From Phytopythium helicoides (taxonomy: Eukaryota; Oomycota; Peronosporomycetes; Pythiales; Pythiaceae), in NCBI GenBank assembly GCA_024867545.1, contig JANFNE010000001.1, positions 992,001-1,056,000 on the forward strand: a DNA stretch of 64,000 bases, written 5' to 3'. Shown here piece after piece: positions 29,441 to 41,200 of this stretch. Below the pieces are notes generated by a model. It saw only the letters and a list, made by a program, of their open reading frames with translations. It searched no databases and was not told where the DNA came from. Made by a program: the position numbers and the translations under genes. Positions within the stretch are counted from its first letter, which is position 1; every line of letters starts with the position of its first letter.

Positions 29441-30640
29441 CGCCGTCGGAATGGCCACTCCGTGGTTGAGACACCTGTCCACGGATGGCCTCAATGGCAG
29501 GGGGGGGGGGGACTCTGAAGGTCGACCGACCGTCCCCTTTGCCAACAACTTCGCATAGAAGAAGCGCAGTTGCCGCTCGGACATAACGTCCTCTTTGCGG
29601 AAGCTCTCGTTGAGAGTCGTGAACGGAAAACCGTTCTGCGTACACCACTGCTGGAAGCCAGCGTGATACTGCGCGACAGTCTCATCGGGTCGAAGGACCA
29701 GCGGGTATTGCCTGTTCATGGAAGGCACCTGCCTGCGAGCAGCTTGATCATCCAAGCGTTGCTCATACTCTCGTGGAGAGAACACAAGTGGCTCGAGATA
29801 GCGAGCACGGAGCGCATGGCGCTGAGCCACCTCATGGGAGTACCAAGCTTGGTAGCGCCGTGCTTGCAACCCAGGCGCGGTCAATGAGCCATAGCGCTCC
29901 TCGAGCTCTGCATCGGTCCGAGATTGAGGACGCGTGTCCTCAACGTCCAAATCCATGGGTTGGGGGCGCACGAACGAGTTCGTTTCCCCGAGAAGCTCCT
30001 CTTGAGCACCGTCGAGATCGTTGGTGATGATCTCTCCTTCTTCTTGATCGCTCACGGGTGAGCGCGGTGTCAGAGAAGTGTGCGATGGCGCAGCACCGAC
30101 ACTGTTGCTCGGTGCCGAGGCACTTGGAGCAGGAGGCTTGTCCTCATCGGACTCGTCGTAGTCCACTTGCATGGACTCAGTGGGCGACGGGTACTCCCTG
30201 TCATGCCTCGCGCTTTCGCGCACGACGCTTGCGCTGGTGGCGCTAGCAACATGAACGTCCTCGACGTCCTGCTGCGCCACCGCGCTGTTGGCCCTTTCGG
30301 GTGCGTCTGGCACGGCGTGCCGGGACGTAGGAGGCGACTCCTCGTCGGTTGCTTGAGGCGTCGCCGACGCCATCTTGCGCAGTCGCGCTGACTGCCGTCG
30401 GTGATACTCGCCCACCGACAAGCGCGGAGCGGTAACCTCGTTACCGGCTTGCAGGCTCGAGGAGCCTTGAGAGTTAGTACCACCACTCGCGCGGGGTGCT
30501 GGGAGAGTCGCAGCAGCTGCAGGTGGTGCAGCGACTGCAGGGGCTTGTGCGGTTGCACTCCCCGACTGTTCGGACCGAACAGCAGCGTCCGAGGACGCGG
30601 CAGCCTGGCCGCGGGCGCGTGGCGTCTTGCCAACTGTCAT
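29327..30640 (-). CDS. Antisense ORF a of the chromovirus
   Basis: Between integrase and the 3' LTR, opposite to pol. 437 codons from the first ATG (30640); open from 30766. N-terminal half disordered, rich in Ala, Ser, Pro and acidic patches (MQVDYDESDEDKPPAPS). C-terminal half with aromatic-rich, folded-looking sequence (RRYQAWYSHEVAQRH, FQQWCTQNGFPFTT, RQLRFFYAKLLAKG). The frame then meets a run of 12 G on the plus strand (29500-29511). One frame continues as a tail of poor quality; a shifted frame continues to 29214 with a basic segment (KRLARDHHGAESDSTHKRAR). No sense ORF of comparable length covers 29450-30770. Not recognised as any known family. Confidence 0.55.
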   Translation of the reverse strand: MTVGKTPRARGQAAASSDAAVRSEQSGSATAQAPAVAAPPAAAATLPAPRASGGTNSQGSSSLQAGNEVTAPRLSVGEYHRRQSARLRKMASATPQATDEESPPTSRHAVPDAPERANSAVAQQDVEDVHVASATSASVVRESARHDREYPSPTESMQVDYDESDEDKPPAPSASAPSNSVGAAPSHTSLTPRSPVSDQEEGEIITNDLDGAQEELLGETNSFVRPQPMDLDVEDTRPQSRTDAELEERYGSLTAPGLQARRYQAWYSHEVAQRHALRARYLEPLVFSPREYEQRLDDQAARRQVPSMNRQYPLVLRPDETVAQYHAGFQQWCTQNGFPFTTLNESFRKEDVMSERQLRFFYAKLLAKGTVGRPSESPPPLPLRPSVDRCLNHGVAIPTALSALRGTTTALSPIRLISAHEVRAILEEDVRWLPRVV

Positions 30641-30770
30641 GGACAGTGCCTCGGAACGACCGTTCCTCCTCCGCCGCTTTTTCACGAATGACCAGTTTGG
30701 AACGACTGTTCCCGGCCGTGGACCTATTTGGGTCAGGCGTGCCTTTTTGGAAAGTGAGTGACTCACATCT

Positions 30771-30783
30771 GAGTGGGGGAGAG
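30771..30783 (+). other. Polypurine tract
   Basis: GAGTGGGGGAGAG directly before the 3' LTR start TGTAAC; the expected primer for plus-strand DNA synthesis. Confidence 0.75.
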
Positions 30784-31098
30784 TGTAACGGGGTTACACG
30801 GGTATGTACCCATGGGGGTAGCATGGCTACACTGGGTTGTGTACCCATTGCCCTCCGACTAAGTACGGCCGTGAGGTTGAGTGGCTCTCATGAGCCTTGC
30901 ATACAGTAGTCAAGTAGTTTGCGTACAGTCCTTGTAGGAACCACCCATTTCGAATGGGCTGTAATGCATACAAATACACAGTCTCTATTTTACCGCCTAC
31001 CACACAGACCCTCAGCTCGTTTGGCTAGCCAGCTCGGTACTTCGTACCCACGAGCTGCAACGCTTCCTCGAAGCATAGTGCTGTGTGATTCCGTCACA
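30784..31098 (+). repeat. 3' LTR of the full-length chromovirus
   Basis: 315 bases, TGTAACGGGG at the start and CCGTCACA at the end. It is followed at 31099-31120 by 22 bases that are an inverted copy of the LTR's own first bases (ATACCCGTGTAAC, then CCCGTTACA), then unrelated sequence. Confidence 0.88.
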
Positions 31099-31161
31099 AT
31101 ACCCGTGTAACCCCGTTACATATGTACCGCTTTGAATGTCATTGGATATGGTTGAGGAATA

Positions 31162-32160
31162 CTAACTTGCTTTTTTGTCCTCTACAGGTGCCACAAAGTA
31201 GCTCCTACAGCGACACATACACCGTTGTTTCCAAAAAGCTCTCCATTTGCTTTTTGGGTTTGGGAAGCGGCCAATCGCGAATGATAGCAATCTTATCCGG
31301 ATCCATGCAAACTCCATCACGGCCGACAAAGTCGCCAAGGCATGAGATTCCGGTACGCAGAATTGACACTTAGCCCATTTGACGTAGAGTTCTTGCTCTT
31401 CGCAGCGCCTCAGAACTCGATCCAACGCAGCAATATGCTCCTCAATATTGGGGCTGCGTGTGAAGACGTCGATATCGTCGAAGTAGATGTGCATAACATC
31501 GCGAAGATCGCTAAAGACTCTCTGAAGAAGGCTATTGAACGTCCCAGGACTTCCACTGAGTCCCATCGGCGTTACCAAATACTCAAACAATCTGTCCGGT
31601 GTCGAGAACGCGGTAAACGGAATGTCTTGTTCGCGGAGCTTTACTTGGTAATAGCCCCACAATAGGTCCATACAAGAGAACCAAAAGCTACCCGACATAG
31701 CGTCGATGGTATCTTCTTTTCGTGGCATTGGAATAGCCGGCAATATCGTGGCAGCATTTACCTGACGATAGTCATGTACAATACGCCAACCAGCTGGTTT
31801 CTTGACGCAAAATGTTGGTGCCGAAAACGGCGAAGTACTAGGGCGAATGATGCCTGCTTTCGCCATGTCCTTAGTCGATTCTTGAATGATTTTGCGCTGG
31901 TCAGGACTTTGGCGCCATTGTGGAACCGAAATAGGCTTGGTTCCAGGCTTGAGCTCGATTACATGTTCAATGCCTTCACGAACGGGAGGTGTTGTACTTG
32001 GCAACTCGGTCTGAAAGACAGTGTCTTTGTACTTTCTCAACACATCGTACGCTGGATTAGCCTCCCATCCTTGATGTTTGAAACGTTCGGCTTTCTCGGA
32101 GTCGTGTGGATTTACTACAAACACGAATGTGATGAAGCGCTGCAGAATCAGCCCGAGCAT
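31162..32160 (-). pseudogene. Reverse transcriptase of the second Ty3/gypsy element, fragment
   Basis: RT motifs follow in order: FSAPTFCVKKPAGWRIVHDY, WFSCMDLLWGYYQV, VTPMGLSGSPGTFNSLL and catalytic YFDDIDVF. After CVPESHA the frame shifts (the expected sequence continues in another frame with CMDPDKIAII and PKPKKQMESF), and the element stops about 200 bases later. No RNase H is left. Confidence 0.88.
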
Positions 32161-32233
32161 TCACTCCTGCAGAGGCACCTCAGCGTCCTTGAGACGCGCG
32201 CATACTTGGACTCAGTATTGAAGTCATTCTCTA

Positions 32234-33113
32234 GGATAAAATATAGCTCCTTAGACCTCTCTGGGGGAAGTACCCCTGGAGAGGTACCCCTGTTCCCTTT
32301 TTTTGGGGATCAGGGAAGAGTTGGTGTGGGCCACACCGCTCAACAATGACGGGGTGGCCTCCTTGACTGGCTTCCCGTGGGTTCGTTATCAGACCTCTAT
32401 CACCAGAACTGCAAAGATAAAAAAGTAGAGGTAGCAGAGACAGTAAGACTTTCAATACAGACTTCCGCTTTCTCCCTCTATCGCGCGCAAGGAAGAACAA
32501 GCTCTCCAGGGAGGGAAACCTCTTTGGGGCTTGAGGAGGTCAACCGCGCGTTGCTCCAAGGCCAACATCCGATCGGTAAGTCACGCAATGGCGTGTACAT
32601 TACTGGTTGGTTCCATATTTCTCGGCCCAGTGCTGGACGGTCGCTTTGAGTGTGGCGACACGTCTGGAATTGGTGTCCGACTTCATATTCTGTCTGAGGA
32701 AGGTCCCCGCGGAGCCTCCTCGGCTAAGTTCATCCGCGTTTTCGGCTGTGGTGGTTTAGCAGAGCCCCACAGCATCATTACTCATCTGCCGACGGGTTCC
32801 CTAGCCTGAAAAGGTTAGCGGAGCCCATTGTGTGTACTAATAGTTTGTTTGTTCAGGAGAAGAGAGAGGAAGCGCCGTCGCCTGCCTGGTCGTCGACTCC
32901 TACGCGCGCGTTTAGAACTCCTGCTCCCCCGGACGGAACCAACGGGGATCACAACGCTCCGGTACTGACCAAGCGGGCCAAGTCAAGCGTCTCTCCAGGG
33001 AGATCAAGACCGAAGCTCGCTGCGGAGGGCTGAGATTACTCGCCCAAGGGTGAGATTACTCCCCTAAATCCGCCTATCGACCCGTCATGGAGGGCGCCGC
33101 ATCATCACACGAA
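32234..33113. other. Non-coding segment interrupting pol of the second element
   Basis: About 880 bases lie between protease and RT, where the family reads through. The five bases CTCTA stand on both sides (32229-32233 and 33114-33118), as a target duplication would. The segment has no protein pattern and contains GTACCCCT and GTGAGATTACTC repeats in pairs. A solo LTR or another small insertion is possible, but its ends do not read TG...CA. Confidence 0.4.
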
Positions 33114-34865
33114 CTCTATATCCCCTTTACGCATCTCTTTGGCTAGGGTTTTTGACGAGATTAGCGTGGTGTGGCCGTGTTGGCCATCATGACCATGCTG
33201 CCGATAGAAGTTGAAGATCTCGCGGGCTTGTCTTTGCCGAGCACTACGGCGATTTCCCACAAGTCGAGCCGGTCTCGCGCTTGGAGTCTTCAAGCTCAGC
33301 GGTGACTCTGCGTTTGTTTCTCTGGGCTTCAGCGTCAGCGACTTCCAGTCGATTTCGGGATTTTGCTCTCGGAGCCAAATCATCCCTAACAAGACATCAT
33401 TGCCTTCTGGAATGGGCATGACCTGGAATCGACCTTTAAGAGGCTCGAAACCTGGTACTTCCAAAGTCATTTCCACCGTGCGTCTATTGCGGCGAACAGT
33501 TTGCCCAAATCCGAGGTCGACGTCCATAGCATTGCTCTCATCTTCATAGACCTGAAGCTCTAATTGTTGAGCAAGATCCTCGGATATGCCGTTGAGACTC
33601 GAACCGTTATCGACATAGATGGACACTACTTTTTGGTTGTCCATGACGTCATTTACCCGTACATCGACTTCCAAACTCGCGTAAAATGAACCACTAACAT
33701 AGTGATTAGCTTCTTTCGCAGCCGTGGGCTCTTTGCTACGGCATTCAGGGGCGATGAGTCCCTTCTTGCCGCACTTATGACACGTGGCCGACTACTTCCA
33801 GTCGCTCTTTGCCGATGTTGGGCTATTCGCATTTGCACCTTGCTTATTCTCGCTCGATGCTGCTGCAGTAGTGCTGTTGTTCTTGCTGCTGCTGTTGTTG
33901 TTGTTGTTGTTACCCCTTGAGTTATTGTTCCTCGTGTTGTTTCGGGGCGGAAAAGTTTTCGGCGCTCTACCATCGAAGTGGGTGAACTCATAGGTTGTGG
34001 CGTGCTCAATGGCCTCAGCCAGAGTCGACGGACTTTCCTCCTTAATCCTGACACTAGTCTCATGACGAAGACCGTGTTGGAAGTAGAACCTCTTTTCGAG
34101 TTCCGAGATCGGAATCTCTGTTTGCGACAGCAAGTCTTGGAACTTCGACACGTACTCGTGGATAGTCCCAGTTTGCTTCAAATCGAAGAGGCGCTCACGC
34201 AAGTTGTATTCGAAGTCGCGTGGCCGAAAACGCGCACGTAGTTGCTGTTTGAACAACGCCCAAGTTTTGTTCCGCTGTTCAGCATCACATTGTGCTGAAA
34301 ATCCTCGGTACCAGTTGAGTACTGTGTTTCCGAGATTACTGGAGATCATCGTTACAAAATCCGATGAGTCTGCCTGCATGAGAATGCGGCTTGCAGCGTA
34401 GTATTCTTCTGTTGCGACGATCCAGAGCTCTAAGTCCTCATTCATCTTGCCTTCATAAACGGGAGGATCCTTCTTACGTCCTCTGCCGCCTTGCTGGGTG
34501 ATGAGCTGCTCAAATTGCGCTTGCGCTTGCTGCATCTGAGCTTGCGTTTTCTGCATCTGCGCCGCGATGGCTGCTTGAAACGTCTGGTTTTGCTGCGCCG
34601 TCATCATTACTAACTGCTGTAGCATCGATGTGTCTGCAGCAGGAACCCCTTATCCCGATGGTGGCGGCGGTGTTGGTGGTGGTGGCGCTCCTTGAGACGG
34701 TGGCCCATTCGGTCCCGATTCACTAGGATCTGATTCGCCTATCGCTGCCCGCGCCGATGTTTGTGGCTGCGGGCGCAATGGAACGTCGTAGCCCACCCGA
34801 ATTTGTTGCCGCGGTCGAGGGTTCGGTGACGGGTATTCAGCTGTTCTGCTTCGTGTTGAAGCCAT
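33105..34865 (-). pseudogene. Gag-protease of the second Ty3/gypsy element, two stop codons
   Basis: One frame runs from ATG 34865 (MASTRSRTAEYPSPN) to 33105 and is broken only by TAA at 34650 and TAG at 33792. It shows a Pro-rich start, a Gln-rich helix (about 34.5-34.6 kb), a retrotransposon Gag domain (ELWIVATEEYYAASRILM, WYRGFSAQCDAEQRNKTW, LRERLFDLKQTGTIHEYVSK), an Asn-rich linker from a trinucleotide-like run near 33.9 kb, a degenerate zinc knuckle (CHKCGKKGLIAPEC, His lost) and a protease with YVDNGSSLNG (DNG instead of DTG) and LLGMIWL. Confidence 0.85.
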
Positions 34866-34942
34866 CAACAACTGGACTTCTCTACCTGTAGCCTAAAAAT
34901 TCAATCAACTAGGCTAAAAGCTACTTGATATTACAAAGTGCT

Positions 34943-35224
34943 TTAAAGCCTACGCTTCTTATACAGCTGAATACTGTGGTCGAATGAAGCATCCAAGATG
35001 GATTGCGCTTGCTCGATGCGTCGCTTCAACAGCTCCGAAGTGTCGTGAACGATGTTACAAGCGTCAGAGTTTTTGCAGTCCTGAATCTCATTCCGCAAGA
35101 GCTGCTTGACCGTCGTTAGCCACAAGTCCTTGCGGATCATGTCAAGCGTTTCGCTACGATCGGTCAACGACTCTGTCGAATTGACAAAAGGTGCTTCGTG
35201 TTCACGTGTCTTACGCTTACCCAT
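34943..35224 (-). CDS. Small ORF, 93 residues, next to the satellite array
   Basis: Starts ATG 35224 with a basic patch (MGKRKTREHE) and continues as a probably helical protein (LDMIRKDLWLTTVKQLLRNE, DTSELLKRRIEQAQSILDAS), ending LYKKRRL. It is on the same strand as the decayed gag and 78 bases upstream of it, so it may belong to the 5' region of that element. Its first ten codons and everything upstream are the 510-bp repeat unit. Not recognised; coding status uncertain. Confidence 0.4.
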   Translation of the reverse strand: MGKRKTREHEAPFVNSTESLTDRSETLDMIRKDLWLTTVKQLLRNEIQDCKNSDACNIVHDTSELLKRRIEQAQSILDASFDHSIQLYKKRRL

Positions 35225-38200
35225 GCAATGGAACACGCTTAAACAGATCAGTAGCAATGAGCTTAGATCAAGCGACTTTCGATAGGCAATAACCGGATGT
35301 TATTCTCCGTGTTTCCGATGGCGGGACAGGGATCCAACAAGGCAAAGCCCGAAGGAAGCACTAATCCACAGACCCAACGAAGGAGTTCCAATTGTGTATG
35401 CCGCTACGAGAGCGCAGCCACACCACTAGCCACCGAACGTAAAAGTCCGTGCTAAAAAGGCAACCCAGGCAAATACCCCTTGACACTGCTATAGGGAGCT
35501 TCCCACTATGTGGCCACTCCAGCAGATCGCAGACTTGGACAGGCCGACGCGTGCTACTATGTCACAGTAGGCGAGAGTACTGGGCTTGAAAGTGACCTGG
35601 TCACTGAGGCGGGGGAAGAGACGTTGCGAGGCTTGAGGCAAAAGGAGAAGTGAGATTGATCGGCCAGGGCCGTTATACTTCCTACGCGCTCTCAGAGCCA
35701 CTCATTCGTGTTCACGTGTCTTACGCTTACCCATGCAATGGAACACGCTTAAACAGATCAGTAGCAATGAGCTTAGATCAAGCGACTTTCGATAGGCAAT
35801 AACCGGATGTTATTCTCCGTGTTTCCGATGGCGGGACAGGGATCCAACAAGGCAAAGCCCGAAGGAAGCACTAATCCACAGACCCAACGAAGGAGTTCCA
35901 ATTGTGTATGCCGCTACGAGAGCGCAGCCACACCACTAGCCACCGAACGTAAAAGTCCGTGCTAAAAAGGCAACCCAGGCAAATACCCCTTGACACTGCT
36001 ATAGGGAGCTTCCCACTATGTGGCCACTCCAGCAGATCGCAGACTTGGACAGGCCGACGCGTGCTACTATGTCACAGTAGGCGAGAGTACTGGGCTTGAA
36101 AGTGACCTGGTCACTGAGGCGGGGGAAGAGACGTTGCGAGGCTTGAGGCAAAAGGAGAAGTGAGATTGATCGGCCAGGGCCGTTATACTTCCTACGCGCT
36201 CTCAGAGCCACTCATTCGTGTTCACGTGTCTTACGCTTACCCATGCAATGGAACACGCTTAAACAGATCAGTAGCAATGAGCTTAGATCAAGCGACTTTC
36301 GATAGGCAATAACCGGATGTTATTCTCCGTGTTTCCGATGGCGGGACAGGGATCCAACAAGGCAAAGCCCGAAGGAAGCACTAATCCACAGACCCAACGA
36401 AGGAGTTCCAATTGTGTATGCCGCTACGAGAGCGCAGCCACACCACTAGCCACCGAACGTAAAAGTCCGTGCTAAAAAGGCAACCCAGGCAAATACCCCT
36501 TGACACTGCTATAGGGAGCTTCCCACTATGTGGCCACTCCAGCAGATCGCAGACTTGGACAGGCCGACGCGTGCTACTATGTCACAGTAGGCGAGAGTAC
36601 TGGGCTTGAAAGTGACCTGGTCACTGAGGCGGGGGAAGAGACGTTGCGAGGCTTGAGGCAAAAGGAGAAGTGAGATTGATCGGCCAGGGCCGTTATACTT
36701 CCTACGCGCTCTCAGAGCCACTCATTCGTGTTCACGTGTCTTACGCTTACCCATGCAATGGAACACGCTTAAACAGATCAGTAGCAATGAGCTTAGATCA
36801 AGCGACTTTCGATAGGCAATAACCGGATGTTATTCTCCGTGTTTCCGATGGCGGGACAGGGATCCAACAAGGCAAAGCCCGAAGGAAGCACTAATCCACA
36901 GACCCAACGAAGGAGTTCCAATTGTGTATGCCGCTACGAGAGCGCAGCCACACCACTAGCCACCGAACGTAAAAGTCCGTGCTAAAAAGGCAACCCAGGC
37001 AAATACCCCTTGACACTGCTATAGGGAGCTTCCCACTATGTGGCCACTCCAGCAGATCGCAGACTTGGACAGGCCGACGCGTGCTACTATGTCACAGTAG
37101 GCGAGAGTACTGGGCTTGAAAGTGACCTGGTCACTGAGGCGGGGGAAGAGACGTTGCGAGGCTTGAGGCAAAAGGAGAAGTGAGATTGATCGGCCAGGGC
37201 CGTTATACTTCCTACGCGCTCTCAGAGCCACTCATTCGTGTTCACGTGTCTTACGCTTACCCATGCAATGGAACACGCTTAAACAGATCAGTAGCAATGA
37301 GCTTAGATCAAGCGACTTTCGATAGGCAATAACCGGATGTTATTCTCCGTGTTTCCGATGGCGGGACAGGGATCCAACAAGGCAAAGCCCGAAGGAAGCA
37401 CTAATCCACAGACCCAACGAAGGAGTTCCAATTGTGTATGCCGCTACGAGAGCGCAGCCACACCACTAGCCACCGAACGTAAAAGTCCGTGCTAAAAAGG
37501 CGACCCAGGCAAATACCCCTTGACACTGCTATAGGGAGCTTCCCACTATGTGGCCACTCCAGCAGATCGCAGACTTGGACAGGCCGACGCGTGCTACTAT
37601 GTCACAGTAGGCGAGAGTACTGGGCTTGAAAGTGACCTGGTCACTGAGGCGGGGGAAGAGACGTTGCGAGGCTTGAGGCAAAAGGAGAAGTGAGATTGAT
37701 AGGCCAGGGCCGTTATACTTCCTACGCGCTCTCAGAGCCACTCATTCGTGTTCACGTGTCTTACGCTTACCCATGCAATGGAACACGCTTAAACAGATCA
37801 GTAGCAATGAGCTTAGATCAAGCGACTTTCGATAGGCAATAACCGGATGTTATTCTCCGTGTTTCCGATGGCGGGACAGGGATCCAACAAGGCAAAGCCC
37901 GAAGGAAGCACTAATCCACAGACCCAACGAAGGAGTTCCAATTGTGTATGCCGCTACGAGAGCGCAGCCACACCACTAGCCACCGAACGTAAAAGTCCGT
38001 GCTAAAAAGGCAACCCAGGCAAATACCCCTTGACACTGCTATAGGGAGCTTCCCACTATGTGGCCACTCCAGCAGATCGCAGACTTGGACAGGCCGACGC
38101 GTGCTACTATGTCACAGTAGGCGAGAGTACTGGGCTTGAAAGTGACCTGGTCACTGAGGCGGGGGAAGAGACGTTGCGAGGCTTGAGGCAAAAGGAGAAG

Positions 38201-41200
38201 TGAGATTGATCGGCCAGGGCCGTTATACTTCCTACGCGCTCTCAGAGCCACTCATTCGTGTTCACGTGTCTTACGCTTACCCATGCAATGGAACACGCTT
38301 AAACAGATCAGTAGCAATGAGCTTAGATCAAGCGACTTTCGATAGGCAATAACCGGATGTTATTCTCCGTGTTTCCGATGGCGGGACAGGGATCCAACAA
38401 GGCAAAGCCCGAAGGAAGCACTAATCCACAGACCCAACGAAGGAGTTCCAATTGTGTATGCCGCTACGAGAGCGCAGCCACACCACTAGCCACCGAACGT
38501 AAAAGTCCGTGCTAAAAAGGCAACCCAGGCAAATACCCCTTGACACTGCTATAGGGAGCTTCCCACTATGTGGCCACTCCAGCAGATCGCAGACTTGGAC
38601 AGGCCGACGCGTGCTACTATGTCACAGTAGGCGAGAGTACTGGGCTTGAAAGTGACCTGGTCACTGAGGCGGGGGAAGAGACGTTGCGAGGCTTGAGGCA
38701 AAAGGAGAAGTGAGATTGATCGGCCAGGGCCGTTATACTTCCTACGCGCTCTCAGAGCCACTCATTCGTGTTCACGTGTCTTACGCTTACCCATGCAATG
38801 GAACACGCTTAAACAGATCAGTAGCAATGAGCTTAGATCAAGCGACTTTCGATAGGCAATAACCGGATGTTATTCTCCGTGTTTCCGATGGCGGGACAGG
38901 GATCCAACAAGGCAAAGCCCGAAGGAAGCACTAATCCACAGACCCAACGAAGGAGTTCCAATTGTGTATGCCGCTACGAGAGCGCAGCCACACCACTAGC
39001 CACCGAACGTAAAAGTCCGTGCTAAAAAGGCGACCCAGGCAAATACCCCTTGACACTGCTATAGGGAGCTTCCCACTATGTGGCCACTCCAGCAGATCGC
39101 AGACTTGGACAGGCCGACGCGTGCTACTATGTCACAGTAGGCGAGAGTACTGGGCTTGAAAGTGACCTGGTCACTGAGGCGGGGGAAGAGACGTTGCGAG
39201 GCTTGAGGCAAAAGGAGAAGTGAGATTGATCGGCCAGGGCCGTTATACTTCCTACGCGCTCTCAGAGCCACTCATTCGTGTTCACGTGTCTTACGCTTAC
39301 CCATGCAATGGAACACGCTTAAACAGATCAGTAGCAATGAGCTTAGATCAAGCGACTTTCGATAGGCAATAACCGGATGTTATTCTCCGTGTTTCCGATG
39401 GCGGGACAGGGATCCAACAAGGCAAAGCCCGAAGGAAGCACTAATCCACAGACCCAACGAAGGAGTTCCAATTGTGTATGCCGCTACGAGAGCGCAGCCA
39501 CACCACTAGCCACCGAACGTAAAAGTCCGTGCTAAAAAGGCGACCCAGGCAAATACCCCTTGACACTGCTATAGGGAGCTTCCCACTATGTGGCCACTCC
39601 AGCAGATCGCAGACTTGGACAGGCCGACGCGTGCTACTATGTCACAGTAGGCGAGAGTACTGGGCTTGAAAGTGACCTGGTCACTGAGGCGGGGGAAGAG
39701 ACGTTGCGAGGCTTGAGGCAAAAGGAGAAGTGAGATTGATCGGCCAGGGCCGTTATACTTCCTACGCGCTCTCAGAGCCACTCATTCGTGTTCACGTGTC
39801 TTACGCTTACCCATGCAATGGAACACGCTTAAACAGATCAGTAGCAATGAGCTTAGATCAAGCGACTTTCGATAGGCAATAACCGGATGTTATTCTCCGT
39901 GTTTCCGATGGCGGGACAGGGATCCAACAAGGCAAAGCCCGAAGGAAGCACTAATCCACAGACCCAACGAAGGAGTTCCAATTGTGTATGCCGCTACGAG
40001 AGCGCAGCCACACCACTAGCCACCGAACGTAAAAGTCCGTGCTAAAAAGGCGACCCAGGCAAATACCCCTTGACACTGCTATAGGGAGCTTCCCACTATG
40101 TGGCCACTCCAGCAGATCGCAGACTTGGACAGGCCGACGCGTGCTACTATGTCACAGTAGGCGAGAGTACTGGGCTTGAAAGTGACCTGGTCACTGAGGC
40201 GGGGGAAGAGACGTTGCGAGGCTTGAGGCAAAAGGAGAAGTGAGATTGATCGGCCAGGGCCGTTATACTTCCTACGCGCTCTCAGAGCCACTCATTCGTG
40301 TTCACGTGTCTTACGCTTACCCATGCAATGGAACACGCTTAAACAGATCAGTAGCAATGAGCTTAGATCAAGCGACTTTCGATAGGCAATAACCGGATGT
40401 TATTCTCCGTGTTTCCGATGGCGGGACAGGGATCCAACAAGGCAAAGCCCGAAGGAAGCACTAATCCACAGACCCAACGAAGGAGTTCCAATTGTGTATG
40501 CCGCTACGAGAGCGCAGCCACACCACTAGCCACCGAACGTAAAAGTCCGTGCTAAAAAGGCGACCCAGGCAAATACCCCTTGACACTGCTATAGGGAGCT
40601 TCCCACTATGTGGCCACTCCAGCAGATCGCAGACTTGGACAGGCCGACGCGTGCTACTATGTCACAGTAGGCGAGAGTACTGGGCTTGAAAGTGACCTGG
40701 TCACTGAGGCGGGGGAAGAGACGTTGCGAGGCTTGAGGCAAAAGGAGAAGTGAGATTGATAGGCCAGGGCCGTTATACTTCCTACGCGCTCTCAGAGCCA
40801 CTCATTCGTGTTCACGTGTCTTACGCTTACCCATGCAATGGAACACGCTTAAACAGATCAGTAGCAATGAGCTTAGATCAAGCGACTTTCGATAGGCAAT
40901 AACCGGATGTTATTCTCCGTGTTTCCGATGGCGGGACAGGGATCCAACAAGGCAAAGCCCGAAGGAAGCACTAATCCACAGACCCAACGAAGGAGTTCCA
41001 ATTGTGTATGCCGCTACGAGAGCGCAGCCACACCACTAGCCACCGAACGTAAAAGTCCGTGCTAAAAAGGCAACCCAGGCAAATACCCCTTGACACTGCT
41101 ATAGGGAGCTTCCCACTATGTGGCCACTCCAGCAGATCGCAGACTTGGACAGGCCGACGCGTGCTACTATGTCACAGTAGGCGAGAGTACTGGGCTTGAA

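Larger units (their letters stand above)
22915..31098 (+). mobile_element. Ty3/gypsy chromovirus, full length (8.2 kb)
   Basis: Order: LTR, primer binding site, gag with zinc knuckle, -1 frameshift site, protease, RT, RNase H, integrase, chromodomain frame, antisense ORFs, polypurine tract, LTR. RT-RNase H-integrase order marks Ty3/gypsy; the chromodomain marks the chromovirus branch. Breaks: a frameshift inside protease (near 24630), an in-frame TGA at 25206-25208 before the long pol frame, and a chromodomain out of frame with pol. By simple reading this copy is not autonomous. Its 3' half is duplicated in inverted orientation at 18490-22888. Confidence 0.93.
31121..34930 (-). mobile_element. 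Second Ty3/gypsy element, decayed and truncated
   Basis: On the minus strand: gag (34865 to about 33790), zinc-knuckle remnant, protease, then after an interrupting segment RT, and an abrupt end near 31121 beside the chromovirus LTR. RNase H, integrase and 3' LTR are missing and no 5' LTR was identified. The proteins are only distantly like those of the chromovirus next to it, so it is a different family. Two nonsense codons and a frameshift show it is old. Confidence 0.85.
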
